Notes under the pieces: generated by a model | Told to the model about the DNA's origin: nothing | Seen by the model: only the letters and a program-made list of their open reading frames with translations | Databases searched by the model: none | Assembly: GCA_030673345.1 (NCBI GenBank) | Contig: DAOVJH010000078.1 | Span: 1 to 6,828 of the forward strand | DNA from: Pseudomonadota bacterium | GTDB taxonomy: Bacteria > Pseudomonadota > Gammaproteobacteria > SZUA-229 | Reading direction: 5' to 3' | Length of the DNA stretch: 6,828 bases | Translations under genes and position numbers: made by a program | Shown: piece after piece, positions 1 to 5,570 of the stretch | Layout of the letters: the number at the start of each line of letters is the position of its first letter | Position numbering within the stretch: the first letter of the stretch is position 1

Positions 1-67
1 AGTGTCGTCATTTGCTATTGTATGTTATGTATAGCTAAAAGTAATCAATATTATGAAAATTATGAAT

Positions 68-96
68 TTGTTTTATATTGTGAATGACACTATTAT
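68..96 (+). promoter_or_regulatory. Candidate sigma70-type promoter for the PEBP gene
   Basis: TTGTTT at 68-73 and TATTAT at 91-96 are separated by 17 bp. The -10 element matches the consensus at 5 of 6 bases, and the -35 element keeps only the leading TTG. A start point near 103 would give a leader of about 30 nt before the ATG at 135. The surrounding DNA is very AT-rich, so chance matches are likely. This is inference from the sequence pattern only. Confidence 0.35.
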
Positions 97-134
97 TGGC
101 TAATCAAAATAACTGGACGAGAGGGAGAAGACTG

Positions 135-731
135 ATGATTAAGAATCTATTGTTTATATCACTGCTCACACTGACAGGCACAGTACAGGCAGAAGGTTTT
201 TATCTTAGCAGTTCTGATATTCAGGGGCAGATTGCTAAAGACCAGGTATTTAACAGTTTTGGTTGTACCGGTAACAATATCTCTCCGCAGCTGCACTGGA
301 GCAATGCGCCTGCCGGCACTAAAAGTTTTGCGGTTACGGCCTATGATCCTGATGCACCGACCGGTAGCGGCTGGTGGCACTGGGTGGTATTTAATATTCC
401 TGAATCTGTCGATACCCTGAAAACGGGTGCCAGTAGCACTGCTAGTAACGCTGCCAGTAATGCTGCCAGTAATGCTGTCAGTAACGCTGCTGGAGATAAA
501 GCGGTGATGCCGAAGGGATCTGTAGAGAGTCTGACCAGCTATGGCAGTAAGGGCTTTGGCGGAGCGTGTCCACCGAAAGGGGATAAACCGCATCGTTACA
601 TCTTTACGGTATTTGCCTTGAACACGGAAAAAATTGAACAGGGTGCCGATGCCCGCCCCGAACTGGTCGGCTTCTTTTTAAATAGCCATGCCATCGCGAA
701 AGCCAGCATCATGGCGTATTACGGCCGCTGA
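135..731 (+). CDS. Secreted YbcL/YbhB-type phosphatidylethanolamine-binding (PEBP) family protein
   Basis: The product is 198 residues. Residues 1-19 form a signal peptide (MIK start, hydrophobic core, VQA cleavage site before Glu20), so the protein is probably periplasmic or exported. The PEBP core is clear: an ISPQLHW segment at 49-55, the DPDAP anion-site motif at 71-75, [11 protein letters not shown] at 79-89, [14 protein letters not shown] at 142-155, and a typical C-terminal helix ending YYGR. Cys44 and Cys145 sit where E. coli YbcL also has cysteines and could form a disulfide. An earlier in-frame ATG at 84 was rejected: the ATG at 135 has a purine-rich ribosome site (GGGAGAAG, 123-130) and starts the signal peptide directly. 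Residues 99-118 are a repeat insertion (A-S-N-A units) in the loop after the NIP strand, at a site where YbcL has a non-repetitive loop. The family's biochemical role in bacteria is poorly defined, so ligand and function are unknown here. leuC starts 31 nt downstream and may be co-transcribed. Confidence 0.93.
   Translation: MIKNLLFISLLTLTGTVQAEGFYLSSSDIQGQIAKDQVFNSFGCTGNNISPQLHWSNAPAGTKSFAVTAYDPDAPTGSGWWHWVVFNIPESVDTLKTGASSTASNAASNAASNAVSNAAGDKAVMPKGSVESLTSYGSKGFGGACPPKGDKPHRYIFTVFALNTEKIEQGADARPELVGFFLNSHAIAKASIMAYYGR
429..488 (+). repeat. Five 12-bp in-frame tandem repeats (Ala-Ser-Asn-Ala units)
   Basis: Five 12-bp units lie head to tail: GCCAGTAGCACT (429-440), GCTAGTAACGCT (441-452), two identical GCCAGTAATGCT units (453-464, 465-476) and GTCAGTAACGCT (477-488). 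They encode [16 protein letters not shown] and VSNA. The two identical units suggest recent slippage. Because the unit is four whole codons, copy-number change keeps the frame. Confidence 0.95.
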
Positions 732-762
732 AAATATAAACCTTTTGGATAAGAAAACAGTC

Positions 763-2172
763 ATGAGTACAGCAAAAACACTTTACGATAAATTATGGGA
801 TGACCATGTCGTGCGAGTCGAAGAAGATGGCACGGCACTGTTATACATCGATCGTCACCTGGTACACGAGGTGACTTCGCCACAGGCATTTGAGGGGCTG
901 CGGATAGCAGGACGCTCACCGTGGCGGAGCAGTTCCATCGTGGCTGTGCCTGACCATAATGTGCCGACCACTGATCGGCGCAAGGGTATACAGGATCCAG
1001 TGGCAAAACTGCAGGTTCAGACACTGGATGATAACTGTAAAGAATTTGGCCTGACTGAATTTGATATGTCCGATGAACGTCAGGGAATCGTCCATGTGAT
1101 CGGCCCCGAGCAGGGTGCAACCTTACCCGGCATGACGGTCGTGTGTGGCGATTCACATACCTCTACTCATGGCGCTTTTGGTGCGCTGGCATTTGGTATC
1201 GGTACATCAGAGGTCGAACATGTGCTGGCGACGCAGTGCCTGATGCAGAACAAGAGTTTGAACATGTTGGTCTCGGTCGACGGAGAAGTACCACCGGGTG
1301 TTACCGCAAAAGATATCGTACTTGCGATTATCGGTAAACTCGGCACCGCTGGCGGCACCGGTTATGCGATCGAATTTGGCGGTGATGCCATCCGTGCGCT
1401 ATCGATGGAAGGGCGTATGACGGTATGTAATATGGCGATCGAAGCGGGCGCGCGTGCCGGCATGGTTGCTGTCGATGAAACTACCATCGATTACATTATA
1501 GGCCGTCCGTATTCACCCGACGGTGAACAATTAGAACAGGCGAAAACTTACTGGCGTACATTACACAGTGATGATGGCGCTGTGTTCGATAAGGTTGTGC
1601 ATCTGGATGCTTCGGTGATCAAACCGCAGGTTACCTGGGGCACGTCACCGGAGATGGTTGTTGACATCAGTGCGGTTGTTCCTGACCCAGATGCCGAGAG
1701 TGATAAAGTGAAAGCGGATGGTATGCGTAAAGCGTTGGCTTACATGGGGCTGGAACCCGGTACGCCGATAGATGAAATCGCTGTCGATAAAGTATTTATC
1801 GGCTCATGTACCAATTCACGCATAGAAGATCTGCGTGAGGCTTCGAAAGTAGCGCAGGGTTTTAAAGTTGCTGACAATGTAAAACTGGCGATGGTTGTTC
1901 CGGGCTCCGGTCTGGTAAAAAAACAGGCAGAAGTGGAAGGCCTTGATAAGATTTTTATCGAAGCAGGTTTCGAATGGCGTGAGCCGGGATGTTCGATGTG
2001 CCTGGCGATGAATGCTGACCGTCTCGAGCCAGGCGAACGCTGTGCATCGACTTCGAATCGTAATTTTGAAGGCAGGCAGGGCCAGGGTGGAAGAACTCAC
2101 CTGGTGAGTCCGGCAATGGCGGCAGCGGCTGCTATAAAAGGTCATTTTACCGATATAGATAAATTAGATTAA
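763..2172 (+). CDS. leuC: 3-isopropylmalate dehydratase, large subunit
   Basis: LeuC is the catalytic large subunit of cytosolic isopropylmalate isomerase. With LeuD it converts 2-isopropylmalate to 3-isopropylmalate by dehydration and rehydration on a [4Fe-4S] cluster, in leucine synthesis. The product is 469 residues, against 466 in E. coli. The start [17 protein letters not shown] aligns with the E. coli N terminus, so the ATG at 763 is preferred over an in-frame ATG at 688 that would overlap the upstream gene. Aconitase-family signatures are intact: [16 protein letters not shown] near the N terminus, [20 protein letters not shown] from residue 126, and the three cluster ligands Cys349 (in GSCTNSR), Cys410 and Cys413 (in PGCSMC). 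These correspond to E. coli Cys347/407/410. A modest ribosome site (GGATAAG, 747-753) precedes the start. It lies 31 nt after the PEBP gene and 14 nt before the small lipoprotein gene. No leucine leader peptide and no leuA are seen upstream. Confidence 0.99.
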   Translation: MSTAKTLYDKLWDDHVVRVEEDGTALLYIDRHLVHEVTSPQAFEGLRIAGRSPWRSSSIVAVPDHNVPTTDRRKGIQDPVAKLQVQTLDDNCKEFGLTEFDMSDERQGIVHVIGPEQGATLPGMTVVCGDSHTSTHGAFGALAFGIGTSEVEHVLATQCLMQNKSLNMLVSVDGEVPPGVTAKDIVLAIIGKLGTAGGTGYAIEFGGDAIRALSMEGRMTVCNMAIEAGARAGMVAVDETTIDYIIGRPYSPDGEQLEQAKTYWRTLHSDDGAVFDKVVHLDASVIKPQVTWGTSPEMVVDISAVVPDPDAESDKVKADGMRKALAYMGLEPGTPIDEIAVDKVFIGSCTNSRIEDLREASKVAQGFKVADNVKLAMVVPGSGLVKKQAEVEGLDKIFIEAGFEWREPGCSMCLAMNADRLEPGERCASTSNRNFEGRQGQGGRTHLVSPAMAAAAAIKGHFTDIDKLD

Positions 2173-2186
2173 AACGGGAGAAGGGT

Positions 2187-2372
2187 ATGAAATTATTAAT
2201 CGTGGCAGCTTTTATGTTGTCAGTACTTTCTGCATGTAACTTTTAGGAAAGTTTGAAAGAAGTGGGTGATGGAATTCAAGACGGCGTGCAAAATGCAGGT
2301 GAAGCGCTGAAGGACGCACCGGCTGATGTGAGTGAAGCATCAAATGAGGCGGAAGCCGATATTAAAAAATAG
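2187..2372 (+). pseudogene. Small entericidin-like lipoprotein gene interrupted by an in-frame amber stop
   Basis: The ATG at 2187 has a strong ribosome site (GGGAGAAGGG just upstream) and lies 14 nt after leuC. The frame reads MKLLIVAAFMLSVLSACNF, a classic lipoprotein signal with lipobox LSAC and acceptor Cys17. A TAG follows at 2244-2246 (codon 20). The same frame then continues for 41 codons without another stop (ESLKEVGDGIQDGVQNAGEA and on, rich in Ala, Glu, Asp and Lys) to a TAG at 2370-2372. Size, lipobox and the short charged helical tail resemble entericidin A/B-family lipoproteins, and a gene of this kind between leuC and leuD is, as I recall, common in related proteobacteria. The simplest reading is a recent nonsense mutation, for example CAG to TAG. 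Alternatives are a sequencing error, readthrough, or restart at the GTG at 2262. If TAG stops translation, only a 19-residue peptide ending two residues after Cys17 is made. Confidence is good for the gene's identity as a small lipoprotein and moderate for it being broken. Confidence 0.72.
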
Positions 2373-2394
2373 AGTTTAAAAAAGTAGAGAACTA

Positions 2395-3030
2395 ATGCAG
2401 ATATTTACACGACATACAGGAATCGTCGCACCGTTAGATCGACCGAACGTTGATACCGATGCGATCATTCCAAAGCAGTTTTTAAAATCGATAAAACGTT
2501 CTGGTTTCGGACCAAACGCTTTTGATGACTGGCGCTATCTTGATGAGGGCGGTCCGGATATTGAAAATGCAGGTCGGCGGATAAACCCGGATTTTATATT
2601 GAACCAGTCGCCATTTGATCAAGCGACGATATTGCTGGCGCGTGAAAACTTTGGCTGCGGTTCGTCACGTGAACATGCGGTATGGGCATTAGATGATTTT
2701 GGTTTTCGCGCAGTAATAGCGCCGAGTTTTGCTGATATATTTTTTAATAACAGTTTTAAAAATGGTTTATTGCCCATCGCACTTGATGCGGCTGTTGTCG
2801 ATGATCTGTTCAAGCGCGTATCTGAAACCCATGGCCTTGAGTTATCCGTTGATCTCGAAGCACAGACAGTAAGCTGTGAGGGCGAGACTATCGCTTCATT
2901 TGAAATCGATGATTTTCGTAAGCACTGTATGCTGAATGGTCTCGATGACATCGCATTAACACTGCAGCATGCGGATAAAATAAAAAACTATGAAGATAAG
3001 AGAAAACAGACTGCACCCTGGTTATTTTAA
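2395..3030 (+). CDS. leuD: 3-isopropylmalate dehydratase, small subunit
   Basis: LeuD is the swivel-domain small subunit that pairs with LeuC to form the isopropylmalate isomerase of leucine synthesis. The product is 211 residues, slightly longer than the 201 of E. coli. The N terminus ([19 protein letters not shown]) and the [16 protein letters not shown] segment that follows are typical. The substrate-binding signature [11 protein letters not shown] is intact at residues 85-95, followed by [20 protein letters not shown] and, near the end, [16 protein letters not shown]. The C terminus (residues after about 195) is a charged tail of variable sequence ending PWLF. The start follows the small lipoprotein frame by 22 nt. 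Its ribosome site is weak (GAGA, 2387-2390), so translation may depend on upstream genes; if so, the amber codon upstream could reduce LeuD output. It is probably in one transcript with leuC. Confidence 0.98.
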   Translation: MQIFTRHTGIVAPLDRPNVDTDAIIPKQFLKSIKRSGFGPNAFDDWRYLDEGGPDIENAGRRINPDFILNQSPFDQATILLARENFGCGSSREHAVWALDDFGFRAVIAPSFADIFFNNSFKNGLLPIALDAAVVDDLFKRVSETHGLELSVDLEAQTVSCEGETIASFEIDDFRKHCMLNGLDDIALTLQHADKIKNYEDKRKQTAPWLF

Positions 3031-3038
3031 AAAAATTG

Positions 3039-3067
3039 AACCACAGAGACATGACGCCTCTGTGGTT
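3039..3067. repeat. Perfect 10-bp inverted repeat (hairpin) 9 bp after leuD, copy 1 of a palindrome family
   Basis: AACCACAGAG (3039-3048) and CTCTGTGGTT (3058-3067) are exact reverse complements with a 9-nt loop. No T-run follows on the + strand, so it is not a classic terminator for leuD, though it could protect the 3' end of the message or slow polymerase. On the - strand the hairpin is followed by CAATTTTTTT, the shape of an intrinsic terminator for leftward transcription. Its ends match the arms of the larger palindrome at 4253-4352. Confidence 0.85.
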
Positions 3068-3083
3068 AAGAACTCTCTGCTTT

Positions 3084-3113
3084 TATAAGTAGAGTTATAA
3101 ATTAGCGTATAAT
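3084..3113 (+). promoter_or_regulatory. Candidate leuB promoter (perfect -10, weak -35)
   Basis: TATAAT at 3108-3113 is an exact -10 hexamer. The matching -35 region (around 3084-3090) shows no good TTGACA, so activity may be weak or need an activator. A start near 3120 would give a leader of about 50 nt containing the hairpin at 3132-3146. The 139-bp gap after leuD and the intervening hairpin make a separate leuB promoter plausible. This is inference only. Confidence 0.4.
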
Positions 3114-3131
3114 ACATATCCATTTTTTGAT

Positions 3132-3159
3132 CCCGTATTAAGCGGGTTATATATTTTTT
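3132..3159 (+). terminator. Small hairpin plus T-run in the leuB leader, possible attenuator
   Basis: CCCG (3132-3135) pairs with CGGG (3143-3146), extended by a T-G pair around a 5-nt loop. A run of six T lies at 3154-3159, separated from the stem by seven mostly A/T bases. The stem is short and the T-run is not immediately adjacent, so terminator strength would be low. The position, directly before the ribosome site GAGAG (3161-3165) and the leuB ATG, would also allow an effect on translation. This is tentative. Confidence 0.25.
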
Positions 3160-3169
3160 AGAGAGAAAC

Positions 3170-4243
3170 ATGAGTTTAAAAATTGCTGTGATGCCAGGCG
3201 ATGGCATCGGAATAGAGATCGTTGCGGAAGCGGTCAAAATTTTAAACCACTATAAAGAGAGTGGTCGTCTTGATGTTGAGATGAGCGAAGCACCGGTCGG
3301 TGGTGCTGGCTATGACGCTGCAGGTAAACCTTTACCCGATGAGACGCTGGCACTGGCTAGATCATCCGATGCGATTTTGTTCGGTGCGATCGGTGGTCCT
3401 CAATATGATGGGCTGGCACGTGAACTTCGCCCTGAACGTGGACTTCTTGCACTGCGTTCCGAACTTGAATTGTTTGCGAACTTGCGTCCTGCTATTTTAT
3501 ATCCGCAACTGGCTGATGCTTCTTCTCTGAAGCCGGAAGTAGTGGCTGGCCTGGATATCATGATCGTCCGAGAGCTAACGGGCGGTATTTATTTTGGTGA
3601 GCCTCGCGGCATAGAAACAGATGCATCTGGTGAACGTAAGGGTTTTAATACGCTGGTTTATAAAGAGAGCGAAATTGATCGCATCAGTCGAGTGGCGTTT
3701 GATATTGCGATGAAGCGTGGCAAACGTCTGTGTTCGGTCGATAAAGCAAATGTTCTTGAGGTTTCAGAGTTGTGGCGTGAAGTGGTTACAAAAAATGCCA
3801 GTGAATATCCTGAAGTTGAACTGAGCCACATGTATGTCGATAACGCTGCAATGCAGTTAGTGAAATGGCCAAAACAATTTGACGTCATGGTGACTAAAAA
3901 CATGTTCGGTGATATTTTATCGGATGCGGCTGCGATGCTGACCGGCTCGATCGGCATGCTGCCTTCAGCGTCACTGGATGCAAATTCAAAAGGTATGTAT
4001 GAACCGATCCATGGTTCTGCACCGGATATTGCCGGTAAAGGCATCGCCAATCCACTGGCGACCATCCTGTCAGTTGCGATGATGTTACGTTACAGTCTTG
4101 AGCATGCCGAGCTCGCCGATGAGATCGATGCGGCGGTCGGCAAGGTTTTAGATAAAGGCCTGCGTACTGCCGATATCATGGCAGAAGGCTGTAAAGAAGT
4201 GGGTACCGAAGAGATGGGCGAGGCGGTATTGGCAGAGTTATAA
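3170..4243 (+). CDS. leuB: 3-isopropylmalate dehydrogenase
   Basis: LeuB is a cytosolic, usually homodimeric enzyme that oxidises and decarboxylates 3-isopropylmalate with NAD+ to 2-oxoisocaproate, the step after LeuCD in leucine synthesis. The product is 357 residues, against 363 in E. coli. The N terminus ([17 protein letters not shown]) is the normal family start. Catalytic and metal residues are all present, offset by 3-4 from E. coli: Tyr141 ([10 protein letters not shown]), Lys192 (SVDKANVLE), Asp224 ([10 protein letters not shown]), and Asp248 and Asp252 ([10 protein letters not shown]). The NAD-binding loop [20 protein letters not shown] begins at residue 278. The start has a GAGAG ribosome site 4 nt upstream. 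The gene is separated from leuD and asd by structured spacers, so it could have its own promoter while still being reached from leuCD. No truncation or odd residues are seen. Confidence 0.99.
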   Translation: MSLKIAVMPGDGIGIEIVAEAVKILNHYKESGRLDVEMSEAPVGGAGYDAAGKPLPDETLALARSSDAILFGAIGGPQYDGLARELRPERGLLALRSELELFANLRPAILYPQLADASSLKPEVVAGLDIMIVRELTGGIYFGEPRGIETDASGERKGFNTLVYKESEIDRISRVAFDIAMKRGKRLCSVDKANVLEVSELWREVVTKNASEYPEVELSHMYVDNAAMQLVKWPKQFDVMVTKNMFGDILSDAAAMLTGSIGMLPSASLDANSKGMYEPIHGSAPDIAGKGIANPLATILSVAMMLRYSLEHAELADEIDAAVGKVLDKGLRTADIMAEGCKEVGTEEMGEAVLAEL

Positions 4244-4252
4244 AAAGATATT

Positions 4253-4352
4253 AACCGCAGAGACGCGGAGGCGCTGAGTTTGTTTTTTTGTTGCGCCGCA
4301 GGCGCAACAAAAATAAAAGAGTTTTTCTCTGCGTCTCCGCGCCTCTGCGGTT
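4253..4352. repeat. 100-bp nested palindrome between leuB and asd, copy 2 of a palindrome family
   Basis: The left arm 4253-4278 (starting AACCGCAGAGACGCGGAG) pairs with the right arm 4327-4352 (ending CCTCTGCGGTT): 26 positions with 23 Watson-Crick pairs, one G-T and two mismatches. Nested inside is a second perfect stem of 13 bp, 4285-4297 with 4301-4313 (TTTTTGTTGCGCC / GGCGCAACAAAAA), with a GCA loop. The inner T- and A-runs pair with each other, so this is not a standard terminator, although a TTTTT run lies 8 nt past the outer stem (4361-4365). It begins 10 nt after the leuB stop. The arm ends match the hairpin at 3039-3067. It resembles dispersed intergenic palindromes of the AACC-CAGAGAC type that I recall from many environmental bacterial genomes. 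Confidence 0.92.
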
Positions 4353-4395
4353 CAACAAAGTTTTTAAATATTTAATTTTTAGTGAAGTAATAGTT

Positions 4396-5418
4396 ATGAG
4401 TAAAACATATGATGTTGCAGTAGTCGGTGCTACCGGTGCGGTTGGCGAGACCATGTTGTCTATCCTGGCCGAACGCAAATTCCCTGTCGGTGAAGTCTAT
4501 GCATTGGCCAGCAGCCGTTCTGCCGGCAAACGTGTCGAGTTTGGGGATAAAACGCTAGTGGTTCAGGACCTCGATAAATTTGATTTTTCCAAAGCGCAGA
4601 TTGGTCTTTTTTCTGCTGGCGCTTCAATTTCAGAAAAGTATGCACCAATCGCTGCAGAAGCCGGTTGTGTCGTTATCGATAATACTTCGCAGTTCCGCTA
4701 CGATGATGATATTCCACTGGTCGTGCCTGAAGTCAATCCTCACGCTATTGCCAATCACAAAACGCGCGGCATTATCGCTAATCCTAATTGTTCCACCATC
4801 CAGATGCTGGTTGCGTTGAAACCTATCTATGATGCGGTTGGTATAGAACGTATCAACGTGGCGACCTACCAGGCTGTATCGGGTACCGGAAAAGAGGCCA
4901 TCGAAGAACTGGCGGGACAGACAGCAAGACTGCTCAATGCTAAACCGATGAAGTGTGAAGTTTATCCAAAACAGATCGCATTTAATGTGCTGCCACAGAT
5001 CGATGTCTTTCTGGATAACGGTTACACCAAAGAAGAGATGAAAATGGTGTGGGAGACCCGCAAGATTTTTGAAGATGATTCCATTATGGTGAATCCAACT
5101 GCAGTGCGCGTGCCTGTTTTTTATGGACACTCTGAAGCGCTGCACATCGAGACCCGGGAAAAGATCAGCGCTGAAAAAGCCACAGAATTATTATCTAAAG
5201 CCGATGGTGTAGAAGTGCTTGATGAGCGCAAAGATGGTGGTTATCCCACCGCTGTTACAGAGGGCGCAAACCATGATGCCACCTATGTTGGGCGAATTCG
5301 TGAAGATATTTCGCATGAACGCGGTCTGGATATGTGGGTAGTGTCGGATAATGTCAGAAAAGGGGCGGCATTAAATAGCGTACAAATCGCTGAGATTTTG
5401 ATAAAACAGTATTTATAA
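4396..5418 (+). CDS. asd: Aspartate-semialdehyde dehydrogenase
   Basis: Asd reduces aspartyl phosphate with NADPH to aspartate semialdehyde, the branch point for diaminopimelate/lysine, threonine and methionine. The product is 340 residues. The N-terminal Rossmann motif GATGAVGE is at 11-18. The catalytic cysteine is Cys132 (NPNCSTIQM), Gln159 lies in TYQAVSGTGKEAIEEL, and His245 (PVFYGHSEALHIE) is the likely general base. The C terminus ends with a conserved WVVSDNVRKGAALNSVQIAE helix. Length and motifs fit the shorter Asd type, related to Gram-positive and second-copy Vibrio enzymes, rather than the roughly 367-residue E. coli type. The catalytic Cys separates it from the non-catalytic USG-1 paralogue. 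In-frame ATG 4288 was rejected because it lies inside the palindrome and adds 36 unrelated residues; ATG 4396 gives the family N terminus. Its ribosome site (GTGAAG, 4382-4387) is modest. Confidence 0.97.
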   Translation: MSKTYDVAVVGATGAVGETMLSILAERKFPVGEVYALASSRSAGKRVEFGDKTLVVQDLDKFDFSKAQIGLFSAGASISEKYAPIAAEAGCVVIDNTSQFRYDDDIPLVVPEVNPHAIANHKTRGIIANPNCSTIQMLVALKPIYDAVGIERINVATYQAVSGTGKEAIEELAGQTARLLNAKPMKCEVYPKQIAFNVLPQIDVFLDNGYTKEEMKMVWETRKIFEDDSIMVNPTAVRVPVFYGHSEALHIETREKISAEKATELLSKADGVEVLDERKDGGYPTAVTEGANHDATYVGRIREDISHERGLDMWVVSDNVRKGAALNSVQIAEILIKQYL

Positions 5419-5567
5419 CCTATAGTTATATCTGCATACTTAATGTATGTTGTTAATAATAAGCCTGAAAAGCTTAAAAATAAGAATAAATCGCGGTTGA
5501 TAACTGTATTTTTAGTGTCTGATTCGATACAACTTCAGCCAGCGACGGGATAAAAAGGGGATCACCA
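5419..5567. other. AT-rich asd-fimV spacer, no gene seen
   Basis: No coding frame is supported here. Two weak inverted repeats are present: CATAC/GTATG (5435-5439 / 5445-5449) and TAAGC/GCTTA (5460-5464 / 5472-5476). Neither is followed by a T-run. TTGATA at 5497-5502 is a fair -35 hexamer, but I see no good -10 at 16-18 bp from it. The spacer probably holds the fimV promoter, not located with confidence. Confidence 0.5.
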
Positions 5568-5570
5568 GTG
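5555..5570 (+). promoter_or_regulatory. Ribosome binding site fixing the GTG start of fimV
   Basis: AAGGGG (5555-5560) ends 7 nt before GTG 5568-5570, normal spacing. No ATG lies in frame near the start of the signal peptide; the first in-frame ATG (5973) would remove the whole conserved N-terminal domain. The GTG is therefore the start. Confidence 0.8.

Noticed and set aside
1..91. AGTGTC at 1-6 and GACACT at 86-91 (also GTCATT and AATGAC) as an inverted repeat or operator
   Set aside because: Arms of about 6 bp separated by about 80 bp are expected by chance, and the left copy sits at the window edge, so nothing more can be judged.
159..593. A 144-codon open frame on the - strand opposite the PEBP gene
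   Set aside because: Its sequence is the antisense of a well-supported gene, has no recognisable domain and includes the antisense of the 12-bp repeats.
2244..2246. The in-frame TAG as evidence for pyrrolysine or another recoded amber codon
   Set aside because: Only one internal TAG is seen, in a non-enzymatic lipoprotein frame, with no pyl genes or recoding structure in the window. A plain nonsense mutation or sequence error is simpler.
3039..4352. The repeated AACC-CAGAGAC elements as a CRISPR array or transposon ends
   Set aside because: There are only two unequal palindromic copies over 1 kb apart with leuB between them. There are no regular spacers, no transposase and no target-site duplications.
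4251..4478. A short - strand frame reading RRGAETQRK and similar over the leuB-asd spacer
   Set aside because: It is a translation of the palindromic repeat. Such Arg-rich peptides are common false genes over this kind of repeat.
4630..5145. A 171-codon - strand open frame inside asd
   Set aside because: Antisense shadow of asd with no start signals or recognisable family.
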